NCBI RefSeq assembly: GCF_008923185.1
Contig: NZ_WBMT01000001.1
Span: 620,001 to 684,000 of the forward strand
Reading direction: 5' to 3'
DNA: 64,000 bases
DNA from: Actinomadura rudentiformis
GTDB lineage: Bacteria > Actinomycetota > Actinomycetes > Streptosporangiales > Streptosporangiaceae
The translations under genes were made by a program, and so were the position numbers. Positions 9,140 through 17,240 of the stretch are shown here, in pieces (the stretch's first letter is position 1; each line of letters opens with the position of its first letter). The notes below the pieces were generated by a model. That model was given only the letters and a program-made list of their open reading frames with translations. It searched no databases and was not told where the DNA came from.

Positions 9140-11455
9140 ATGACCGAAAGCCCCCTCTCCCGTCGTGCGTTGCTGGGGGCCACGGCCGCCGGCGCGGCGT
9201 CCGCCACGCTGATCGGGGGAACGGCCACGGCCGCAGCCGCCGACGGCCTCGTGGACGTCGATGTCGACTGGCCACGGTTCCTGGCGGACGCAGACCTGAT
9301 CTGGAAACGCCTGCCGCAGACCTGGTACGAGGGGCCCTTCCTCGGCAACGCGCTCCTCGGCTCGGGCATCTACGCCGAGCCCGGCGCCAACGCGATCCGG
9401 TTCAACGTCCAGCACAGCCAGGTGCAGGACCACCGCCCGCAGTTCGGCTCTCTGTTCGGCCTGGCCCGGCTGCCCATCGGCTACCTCACGCTGGAGCCGG
9501 TGGGCGCCATCACCGGGATCGACTGGCGGCTCGACCTGTGGAACGCCGAGTTGCGCGGCACCGTGACGACCGCCGCCGGCAGCCTGACACTGCGCGCGAT
9601 CGTGCACGACGACCGGTCGGTGCTCGCCGTGGAGGTGAATCCGAGTGAGGGTGAACGAGGGTTCCGCTGGGTCTTCCACCCGGCCAAGGCGATCAGCCCC
9701 CGTGCGGATCCCGTCTTCAACAAGCCGCCGCCCGAGGGATACACCGCCAACCCGGAGCCGTCGGTGGCCCGGCACGGCGACCTGGAGGTGATCGTGCAGC
9801 CGCTGCTGGCCGGCGGGCAGCACGTCACCGCCTGGCAGGAGACGCGTCGCGGCCGGCGCCGCACCCTGTACGCGGCCGTGGCCTGGTCGTTCCCCGAGAC
9901 GACGGCGGAGAGGGAGGCGGTGCGGATGGTGCGCGGCGCCGCCCGCCGCTCGTTCACCGCGCTCACGCCCGGCCATCGCGCGTGGTGGCACGCCTACTAC
10001 CGCAAGAGCTTCCTCTCGCTGCCCGACCGGCGGGCGCAGGCCTTCTACTGGATCCAGCTCTACAAGATCGCCTCGGCGGCGCGGCGGGACGCGCCCGTGA
10101 TGGCGACCAGCGGGCCCTGGCTGGAGCCGACACCGTGGCCCGCGGTCTGGTGGAACCTCAACGTCCAGCTCGAATACTGCATGATCCACGGCTCGAACCA
10201 CCTCGAACTCGACGCGGTCACCCGCAGCCTCGACAGGTACCGGCGCAACCTGGTCGACCAGGTCGACCAGCGATACCGGGCCGACTCGGCGGGCATCCCG
10301 CGGACGACCGACATGACCCTGCTCAACAGCGGCGGCACCGGCACCAGCGGCTTCCCGGTGGGCATCCCTGGCCAAGCGTCACCGACGCCCGAGGTCGGCA
10401 ACCTGACCTGGGCGCTGCACAACGTGTGGTTGTCCTATCGCCACACCATGGACCTCACGATCCTGCGCGATGTCCTCTACCCGCTGCTGCGCAGGGCCGT
10501 GAACTACTACCGGCACTTCCTGGCGCCCGGCGCCGACGGGCGGCTGCACCTGCCGTTCACCTTCTCGCCGGAGTACGGCGTCAACGCGCCCGACTGCAAC
10601 TACGACCTGGCCCTGATCCGGTGGGGATGCCAGACCCTGCTGGAGACCGTGGAGGCCTTGGGCGCCCGCGACCCGCTGGTCCCCGAGTGGAGGAAGATCC
10701 TCGCGACGCTCGCCGACTACCCGGTCGACGGGAACGGTTACATGATCGGCGCCGGCGTGCCGTTCGCCAAGTCGCACCGGCACTACTCGCACCTGCTCAT
10801 GATCTATCCGCTGTACGAGGTCACCTGGGAGCAGCCGGACAAGCGCGCGCTCATCGACCGTTCGCTGAAGCACTGGATCAGCTTCGAAGGGGCGCTCCAG
10901 GGCTACAGCTTCACGGGCGCCGCGTCCATTTCGGCGCAGATGCAGCGCGGCGACGATGCCGCCTTCTACCTGTCGGAGCTGCTCCGCCGCTTCGTGCAGC
11001 CCAACACCATGTACAAGGAGTCCGGCCCGGTCATCGAGACGCCCCTGTCGGCCGCCCAGTCCATGCACGACATGGTCTGCCAGAGCTGGGGCGAGGTCAT
11101 CCGTGTCTTCCCAGCCCTGCCCGCCTCCTGGCCGGACCTCGCCGTGCACGACTTCCGGACGCAGGGAGCCTTCCTCCTGTCGGCCGTACGCCGGTCGGGC
11201 CGCACCGAGTTCGTCCGCCTGAAGAGCCTCGCCGGCGCACCCTGCCGTCTCCGCCCCGGGATCCCCGGCCCGCTGAAGGTCCGCAGCGCGTCTGGACGCC
11301 GTGTGCCGTGGCGCGTCCTGCCGAACGGCGACATCGAGATCGGCATGCGCCGCGGTGAGGAAGTGATCGTGCACAACGCCCGGCACCGGCCCGATCTCCA
11401 GGTCGGGCCGGCGGCGCCCGGCTCCCCGGCTCCGCCCTGGGGGCTTCCCGCCTAG
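9140..11455 (+). CDS. GH95-like glycoside hydrolase, Tat-exported (second paralogue)
   Basis: A 771-residue paralogue of the enzyme at 4937, with long shared stretches such as TWYEGPFLGN, QHSQVQDHRP, APDCNYDLALIRW and PFAKSHRHYSH. The Tat signal is PLSRRALLGATAAGAAS with an AAA cleavage region. Active-site blocks are WWNLNVQLEY (about 337) and SPEYGVNAPDCNYD (Glu about 477). It ends where the catalytic barrel's beta-sandwich ends, so it lacks the extra C-terminal domain of its sister. Four bases separate it from the BNR-4 gene, whose end carries its GGAGGTGA site. It is the last gene of operon A and is convergent with the lyase, 28 bases away. Fucosyl or L-galactosyl substrate is inferred. 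Confidence 0.82.
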   Translation: MTESPLSRRALLGATAAGAASATLIGGTATAAAADGLVDVDVDWPRFLADADLIWKRLPQTWYEGPFLGNALLGSGIYAEPGANAIRFNVQHSQVQDHRPQFGSLFGLARLPIGYLTLEPVGAITGIDWRLDLWNAELRGTVTTAAGSLTLRAIVHDDRSVLAVEVNPSEGERGFRWVFHPAKAISPRADPVFNKPPPEGYTANPEPSVARHGDLEVIVQPLLAGGQHVTAWQETRRGRRRTLYAAVAWSFPETTAEREAVRMVRGAARRSFTALTPGHRAWWHAYYRKSFLSLPDRRAQAFYWIQLYKIASAARRDAPVMATSGPWLEPTPWPAVWWNLNVQLEYCMIHGSNHLELDAVTRSLDRYRRNLVDQVDQRYRADSAGIPRTTDMTLLNSGGTGTSGFPVGIPGQASPTPEVGNLTWALHNVWLSYRHTMDLTILRDVLYPLLRRAVNYYRHFLAPGADGRLHLPFTFSPEYGVNAPDCNYDLALIRWGCQTLLETVEALGARDPLVPEWRKILATLADYPVDGNGYMIGAGVPFAKSHRHYSHLLMIYPLYEVTWEQPDKRALIDRSLKHWISFEGALQGYSFTGAASISAQMQRGDDAAFYLSELLRRFVQPNTMYKESGPVIETPLSAAQSMHDMVCQSWGEVIRVFPALPASWPDLAVHDFRTQGAFLLSAVRRSGRTEFVRLKSLAGAPCRLRPGIPGPLKVRSASGRRVPWRVLPNGDIEIGMRRGEEVIVHNARHRPDLQVGPAAPGSPAPPWGLPA

Positions 11456-11483
11456 GCGATCTCGATGTGGGCCGCGTCCACCC

Positions 11484-12281
11484 TCAGGTCCCGGTGAGCT
11501 GGTAGGCGCGGAGGTCCCTGATGAGCAGATGGCAGTTGCGGAGGGAGCCTGAGGTGTCGCCGAGGGAGCGGTAGATGCCCCACTTGGGGCGTACCCGGTC
11601 GGCGAGGAAGGTGTCCACGCCGGTGCGCCGGGCGTCGATGACCGTGGTCCCGCCGCTGCGGATCACCCAGCGGACCGAGCCCGCGCCCCCGTTGCCGATC
11701 TTCAGCTCGTAGTCGACGTCGATCCACTTGTCGTGCAGGGGTTCGAGGTCCGTGCGGCCCACCAGGATGTCGGGTCCGAAGACCTTGTGCTCGATGGTCT
11801 GCCGCCCGTTCACCCGGCGGAGCGAGGTCACCGTGATCGGCGCGGTGCCGCTGCCGGGCTGCTTGGTCTGCATGATGTGGGTGAACGTGGTGGTCGCGCG
11901 CAGCGAGTTCGGGATGAACATCGAGTAGGTGAGCCGCCAGGTCTCGCCGAGCAGCATCCGCAGGTACGCGCCGCCGGCGGGGTTCCTCCCGCCGGTGACC
12001 TCCTGGCGTTGCCGGTCGGTCGAGGTGTCGCGGTCGATCGTGTGCATGTTCCAGCGGTAGTGGTCGCCCTCGGCGAAGATGTGCGGCTGTCCCTCAGAGT
12101 GGGAGTCGGCCCGGTCGTCCTCGATCGTCTCGAAGGCGCGCAGCCCGTCCCGGCTGGGAACGGGGGACCAGCGCAGCTGCCAGGTGGGTGCCGCCATGGC
12201 CCGGGAGCCTAGTGGGATCCCGGCCGCGGCCAGCCCGCCGCCGAGTGCGGTGCCTTTGAGGAAGGTCCGGCGTGAGGTCAT
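11484..12281 (-). CDS. polysaccharide lyase of the heparin lyase I / PL20-like fold, Tat-exported
   Basis: A 265-residue exported jelly-roll protein. The Tat signal is textbook (SRRTFLKGTALGG, cleaved near SRAMA). The body carries patterns of the small polysaccharide lyase family PF14099: EGQPHIFAEGDHYRW, WRLTYSMFIP, HIMQTK, WIDVDYELKIG and the closing RPKWGIYRSLGD. Family members cleave uronic-acid glycans (glucuronan, heparin-like) by beta-elimination; the exact substrate is unknown. ATG 12281 has AGGAG 5 bases upstream on its strand. It is transcribed away from operon B and toward operon A, and shares an operator-like element (12368-12383) with operon A. Confidence 0.78.
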   Translation of the reverse strand: MTSRRTFLKGTALGGGLAAAGIPLGSRAMAAPTWQLRWSPVPSRDGLRAFETIEDDRADSHSEGQPHIFAEGDHYRWNMHTIDRDTSTDRQRQEVTGGRNPAGGAYLRMLLGETWRLTYSMFIPNSLRATTTFTHIMQTKQPGSGTAPITVTSLRRVNGRQTIEHKVFGPDILVGRTDLEPLHDKWIDVDYELKIGNGGAGSVRWVIRSGGTTVIDARRTGVDTFLADRVRPKWGIYRSLGDTSGSLRNCHLLIRDLRAYQLTGT

Positions 12282-12587
12282 GATGCTCCTTAGCCGCCGC
12301 CCGTCCCGATCATCGCTTGTTCATGATCGGGCGCTTCGGGCGGGGATGGACGAGAGACCGCCATCAAGATACATCCGATGTTTGGTTTGTAAAGGTCTCT
12401 AACTAATTTCGCACGCCGCCTTCTCGACTCTCCCCAGGTGACGGCATATTTCCAGCCCCATCGAAGGCCGGATGTGAAATTTCAATCCGTTGACAGTCGC
12501 GCCCGGTCGTGACAAGACGGGGGTTCAAAGATCCAACCTTTCCGGTCTGGCTCCCCGCCCGTCCGGCAGACGGAAAACGGAGGGATC
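12282..12587. promoter_or_regulatory. divergent promoter region between lyase and operon B
   Basis: This 306-bp gap holds no gene. On the lyase side: CCCGATCAT/ATGATCGGG (12305-12331, 9-bp arms, 9-base loop) and the palindrome ACATCCGATGT (12371-12381), part of the element shared with operon A. On the operon B side: the perfect palindrome TGAAATTTCA (12475-12484) directly upstream of a TTGACA (12490-12495) that would serve as a -35 box; the matching -10 is weak. It is more A+T-rich than the flanks, as expected for a control region. Confidence 0.5.
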
Positions 12588-15044
12588 ATGCGGCCCCGAG
12601 CTTCGTGGAAGACCCGACCGCGCGCGCTGGCGGCGGCGACGGCGATGGTGCTCGTCGCCTGGCTGCTCGCGGCGGTGACGGCGGCGCCCGCCGGTGCGGC
12701 ACCGGTGCGGTACGAGGCGGAGAACGCCGCCATCTCGCAGGGGGTGGTGGAGTCCAACCACGCCGGGTACTCGGGGACCGGGTTCGTCAACGGCACCAAC
12801 GCGACCGGCAGTTACGTGGAGTGGACGGTGAGCGCCGCGTCGGCTGGGACCGCCACCCTGGGTGTCCGGTACGCCAACGGCACGACAGTGAACCGGCCGA
12901 TGGACGTCGCGGTGAACGGAACGGTGGTGTCGGCGGCGCGGGCGTTCGGCGGCACCGGCGCGTGGACGACGTGGGCCACCTCCACCCTGACCGCTCCGGT
13001 CAACGCGGGCGCCAACACGATCCGGCTGACCGCCACGAGCGATGCCGGCGGGCCCAACCTCGACTGCCTGGACGTCGAGGTGGCCGCGCCGGGCAACGAC
13101 TACCAGGCCGAGGACGCGACGATCTCGCAGGGCGTGGTGGAGTCCAACCACGCCGGGTTCACCGGCACCGGCTTCGTCAACTACGACAACGTGGCCGGCT
13201 CGTCGGTGGAGTTCGCGGTGAACGCCGCGAGCGCGGGCCCGGCGTCGCTGACGTTCCGGTACGCCAACGGCACGACGACCGACCGGCCGATGTCCGTCGC
13301 GGTCAACGGCACGACCGTCGTGGCGAGCCAGTCGTTCCCGGGCACCTCTGCCTGGACGAACTGGCAGGAGATCTCCGTCAACGCCACGCTCAGGGCGGGC
13401 GCCAACACGGTGAAGGCGACCAGCACGACGGCCACCGGCGGCCCCAACCTCGACCGGCTGAGCGTCGGCGCCCCCGTCGACACGCAGCCGCCCACCGCGC
13501 CCGGTCAGCCGGTCTGCGCCGCCGCCGACATCGGCGAAACGACGATCAAGCTGAGCTGGCCGCCCTCCACGGACAACGCCGGCGTGGTCGCCTACGACAT
13601 CTACAACCTCGGCCAGAAGATCGCCGAGGCCCCGAACCCGCCCGGCCCGCCGTACACCGTCACCGGCCTGACCGCCGACACCACGTACACGATCTCGGTC
13701 TTCGCCCGGGACGCCGCGGGCAACGTCTCGGCCAGCAGCCCCGAGGCCACCTGCAGGACCAGGCCGGGGGAGACGCAGCCGCCGACCGCGCCGACCGGCC
13801 TCACGAGCTCCAACGTGGGCTCGACGAGCGTGAGCCTCAGCTGGACCGCGTCCACCGACAACGTCGGGGTCACCGCGTACCAGATCCGGTCCGACGACAA
13901 CAACGCGGTCATCGACCAGGTCACCGGCAGCCCGCCCGCGACCAGCCGGAACGTGACCGTGCTCGCATGCGGCACCGCCTACAGGCTGCACGTGGTCGCC
14001 CGCGACGCCGCGGGCAACACCTCGGCCAAGAGCAACGTGGTCTCGTTCACCACGAGCGGCTGCGGCAACACCCCTGGCACGCCCGCCCAGGTCTCGGGCG
14101 GCTGGGACATCCCGTGGGACATCGCATGGTCACCGGACGGCTCGTTCGCCCTGGTCACCGAGCGGGACACCTTCCGGGTCTTCAGGATCAACAAGGACGG
14201 GTCCGGCAAGACCCAGGTCGGCACCGTGCCCAACAGCCAGACCACCGACGGCGAGGGCGGCCTCATGGGCGTCGCGCTCTCGCCCACCTGGAACGGCACG
14301 AGCGACAGCGAGGTGTTCTTCATGCACACCTCTTCCGACGGCAACCGCATCGCGAAGATGACCTTCAACGGCTCGGCGCTCAGCGGCTACACCGCGATCG
14401 TGACCGGTATCCGCAAGAACCGCTACCACAACGGCGGGCGGATCAAGTTCGGCCCGGACGGCCAGCTGTACGCGGCCACGGGCGACTCGCAGCAGGGCGG
14501 CCTGGCACAGGACCGCAACTCCCTCAACGGCAAGATCCTGCGCGTGACCAAGTCGGGCGCGGCGGCTCCGGGCAACCCGTTCGGCACCCGGATCTACAGC
14601 TACGGCCACCGCAATCCGCAGGGGATCACCTGGGACGCGGCGGGACGGCTCTGGTCCTCCGAGCTCGGCAACTCCTCCGTCGACGAGCTCAACCTGATCG
14701 AACCGGGCAAGAACTACGGCTGGCCGACCTGCGAGGGCGATTGCGGCACCGCGGGGATGACCAACCCGAAACGCACCTGGTCGGTCGCCTCGGCGTCGCC
14801 CAGCGGCATCGCCTACGTGAACGGCGCGCTGTTCATGGCGGCCCTGCGCGGCCAGCGCATGTGGCGGATCGTCCTCGACGGCCCGAACGTCGTCTCGGCC
14901 AACTCGTACTGGAACGGGACCTACGGCCGCCTGCGCGCGGTGGAGAAGGTGCCCGGCGCCAACGCCCTCTGGTTCGGCACGACCAACTCCGACAACAACG
15001 GCAACGGCACGGCCGACCGGCTCTTCCGGTCGAACGTCGGCTGA
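12588..15044 (+). CDS. secreted PQQ-dependent sugar dehydrogenase with two CBM35 and two FnIII modules
   Basis: An 818-residue extracellular oxidoreductase. Order: Sec signal (1-37), CBM35 (about 38-162), CBM35 (about 168-292), fibronectin III (about 300-393), fibronectin III (about 397-490), and a PQQ sugar dehydrogenase beta-propeller of the GSDH type (about 497-818). The propeller shows GEGGLMGVALSP, RYHNGGRIKFGPDGQLYAATGD, IYSYGHRNPQGITW and ELNLIEPGKNYGWP. The usual EHG is ELG here. Such enzymes oxidise aldoses at C1; the related AA12 group accepts L-fucose and glucosone. The modules suggest it works while attached to the polysaccharide attacked by its operon. ATG has GGAGGG 4-9 bases upstream. 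First gene of operon B. Confidence 0.88.
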   Translation: MRPRASWKTRPRALAAATAMVLVAWLLAAVTAAPAGAAPVRYEAENAAISQGVVESNHAGYSGTGFVNGTNATGSYVEWTVSAASAGTATLGVRYANGTTVNRPMDVAVNGTVVSAARAFGGTGAWTTWATSTLTAPVNAGANTIRLTATSDAGGPNLDCLDVEVAAPGNDYQAEDATISQGVVESNHAGFTGTGFVNYDNVAGSSVEFAVNAASAGPASLTFRYANGTTTDRPMSVAVNGTTVVASQSFPGTSAWTNWQEISVNATLRAGANTVKATSTTATGGPNLDRLSVGAPVDTQPPTAPGQPVCAAADIGETTIKLSWPPSTDNAGVVAYDIYNLGQKIAEAPNPPGPPYTVTGLTADTTYTISVFARDAAGNVSASSPEATCRTRPGETQPPTAPTGLTSSNVGSTSVSLSWTASTDNVGVTAYQIRSDDNNAVIDQVTGSPPATSRNVTVLACGTAYRLHVVARDAAGNTSAKSNVVSFTTSGCGNTPGTPAQVSGGWDIPWDIAWSPDGSFALVTERDTFRVFRINKDGSGKTQVGTVPNSQTTDGEGGLMGVALSPTWNGTSDSEVFFMHTSSDGNRIAKMTFNGSALSGYTAIVTGIRKNRYHNGGRIKFGPDGQLYAATGDSQQGGLAQDRNSLNGKILRVTKSGAAAPGNPFGTRIYSYGHRNPQGITWDAAGRLWSSELGNSSVDELNLIEPGKNYGWPTCEGDCGTAGMTNPKRTWSVASASPSGIAYVNGALFMAALRGQRMWRIVLDGPNVVSANSYWNGTYGRLRAVEKVPGANALWFGTTNSDNNGNGTADRLFRSNVG
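12707..12811 (+). repeat. 105-bp exact repeat, copy 1 (CBM35 coding)
   Basis: This stretch of the first CBM35 module is identical over 105 bases to 21031-21135 in the GH5 gene, 8.2 kb downstream. Synonymous positions are also identical, which indicates recent copying or gene conversion rather than selection on the protein alone. Confidence 0.85.
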
Positions 15045-15065
15045 CGTGCCAGAGAGAAGCCAGCC

Positions 15066-17228
15066 ATGCGGTCATCGCTGCGGTGCCTCTCGCTCAAAGC
15101 GCTCGCGCTGCTCACCGCGGTCACGGCGGTGCTCGCCGTGACCGCGGCGCCGCCCGCGACCGCCGAGCTGCACCATCCACGCCAGGCGTTCCTGCGCGGC
15201 TCCATCGGCGGCCTCTTCCTGCACTGGGGGATGCGCACCGCGCCCGCGCACACCAGCTGCAGTGCCTGGGAGTCGGCCGTGACCAACGGCGGCTGGAACC
15301 CCTCGTACTGGGTGAACGAGGCCAAGAAGCTGCACACGCAGTACATCGTGCTCGCCACGTTCCACAGCAGGCTCGGCTACGCGCGGCCCTGGCCGTCGGC
15401 GATCCCTGGCAGCTGCCGGACGAACCGGGACTTCCTCGGTGAGCTGGTCACGGCGGCCAACGGCCAGGGGCTGCGGGTCATCCTCTACATGACCGACGAC
15501 CCGCAGTGGTGGAACGAGGGCCTGGGCTCGGGGCAGAGCTGGCTCAACTCCTCCGCCTACTCCTCGTACAAGGGCCGCAGCGTCGATCTGCACACCCGTG
15601 ACGGGTTCGGCGAGTTCTCCTACGACAACTTCGTGGAGGTCATGCAGCGCTATCCGGAGCTGGCGGGGTTCTGGATCGACAACGACAACGCCTATTGGGA
15701 GCGCAACGGCCTGTACGAGCGGATCCGGCGCGACCGGCCCCACTTCACGCTCAGCAACAACAACGAGGACACGCCGATCATGGACATGATCAGCAACGAG
15801 CAGAAGACCGGGATGACGCCGTCGTACGACTACCCGCAGGCCGTCTACACCGCCGCGCCCAGGCTGATCGAGGCGGATTTCAAACTGCCCACGAGCGGCG
15901 CGTGGTGGTACACGGGCTCGGACAACGCGGTGGACCGCCGGCTGACGCTCGGCCGCCTCATCACCAACGCGGGGTCGTCGGTCAAGGCGCTGATGGCGGA
16001 GACGCCGATGAAGGCGGGGCGGATGCCGCCCGCGCAGGAGGCGTTCAACAACTTCGCCAACGGCTACCTGGAGGAGATCTGGGAATCGCTGCACGGCACC
16101 GAGGGCGGCGGCTACATGTACGGCGGCCTCAAGCCCGGCTTCTGGAACGACGGTGCCCACGGCGTCACGACGATCAGTAAGACCGACCCGAACCTGCACC
16201 ACGTCCACGTGATCACCCGGCCGTCCGGCAGCACCCTGCGGATCCGCGACAACGGCTATGAAGTCGCCTCCGTGACTGACCTCAGAACGGGCGCCCCGGT
16301 GAGCTTCGGCCAGTCCGGCGGGACGCTGACGCTCAACGGTGTCTCGAACTGGGACCAGTACGACACGGTGTTCAAGGTGGTCACGGCCGGGCGCGAGGGG
16401 ATCCTGCCGCGTTCCACCTACACCATGAGCGCGAGCGCCTCGGCGAGCGGTCACCCCGCCTCACACGCGGCCGACGGCGATTACCTGACCTACTGGGACG
16501 CCACCTCGGCGCAGCCGGTGTCGTTGCGCTTCGATCTCGGCTCGGCCAAGCCGGTGCGGTACGTCGGCATCAACCAGCGTGAGGACTCGACGACGTACCC
16601 CGCGTCGGGATCGGCGCGCATCCGCGACTACCGGGTCTACGTCAGCGACGACGGCAGCAACTGGGGCAGCCCGATCAAGACCGGCACGCTGCCCAACCAC
16701 CGCGGCGTGCAGATCATCGACCTCCCCGCCACCACCACCGCCCGGCATGTGCGAGTCGAGAAGGTCAACAGCCACGGCGTCGCGCGTCTGCGGGTCGACG
16801 AGGCGTGGATCGGCACGGCGTACGCCGGGGACGGCGGTCCGGGCGGTCCCGGCGACCACCAGGCGGAGGACGCCACGATCTCGCAGGGTGTGGTGGAGTC
16901 CAACCACGCCGGGTTCACCGGCAGCGGCTTCGTCAACTACACCAATGTCGCGGGCTCCTACGTGGAGTTCACCGTCAACGCCGCCCAGGCGGGCAACGCC
17001 ACGCTGACCTTGCGCTACGCCAACGGCACCACCACGGACAGGCCGATGGACATCGTCGTGAACGGCGCCGTGGTGTCGGCCGCGCGTTCCTTCGCCGGAA
17101 CGGGCGCCTGGACCTCCTGGGCCACCACCACCCTCACGGTTCCGCTCAACGCCGGGGCCAACACGATCAGGGCCACCGCCACCACCGCCAACGGCGGGCC
17201 CAACCTCGACAAGATCACCATCGGATGA
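15066..17228 (+). CDS. GH29-like alpha-L-fucosidase with F5/8C and CBM35 modules, secreted
   Basis: A 720-residue secreted enzyme: Sec signal (to about 33), GH29-like (beta/alpha)8 domain (about 35-440), F5/8 type C (CBM32-like) module (about 445-590) and CBM35 (about 597-720) after a GGPGGPGD linker. The N-terminal GGLFLHWGMRT and the strand ending FWIDND (Asp about 205) fit the GH29 HWG and nucleophile regions, though the family assignment is by pattern and the second catalytic residue was not placed. A fucosidase or L-galactosidase-like exo activity is expected. It starts 21 bases after the PQQ dehydrogenase. Confidence 0.75.
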   Translation: MRSSLRCLSLKALALLTAVTAVLAVTAAPPATAELHHPRQAFLRGSIGGLFLHWGMRTAPAHTSCSAWESAVTNGGWNPSYWVNEAKKLHTQYIVLATFHSRLGYARPWPSAIPGSCRTNRDFLGELVTAANGQGLRVILYMTDDPQWWNEGLGSGQSWLNSSAYSSYKGRSVDLHTRDGFGEFSYDNFVEVMQRYPELAGFWIDNDNAYWERNGLYERIRRDRPHFTLSNNNEDTPIMDMISNEQKTGMTPSYDYPQAVYTAAPRLIEADFKLPTSGAWWYTGSDNAVDRRLTLGRLITNAGSSVKALMAETPMKAGRMPPAQEAFNNFANGYLEEIWESLHGTEGGGYMYGGLKPGFWNDGAHGVTTISKTDPNLHHVHVITRPSGSTLRIRDNGYEVASVTDLRTGAPVSFGQSGGTLTLNGVSNWDQYDTVFKVVTAGREGILPRSTYTMSASASASGHPASHAADGDYLTYWDATSAQPVSLRFDLGSAKPVRYVGINQREDSTTYPASGSARIRDYRVYVSDDGSNWGSPIKTGTLPNHRGVQIIDLPATTTARHVRVEKVNSHGVARLRVDEAWIGTAYAGDGGPGGPGDHQAEDATISQGVVESNHAGFTGSGFVNYTNVAGSYVEFTVNAAQAGNATLTLRYANGTTTDRPMDIVVNGAVVSAARSFAGTGAWTSWATTTLTVPLNAGANTIRATATTANGGPNLDKITIG
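16890..16949 (+). repeat. 60-bp exact repeat, copy 1 (CBM35 coding)
   Basis: Sixty bases of the GH29-like gene's CBM35 are identical to 18918-18977 in the next gene's CBM35; the flanks are near-identical. Confidence 0.8.
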
Positions 17229-17240
17229 GGCGAGTGACCC

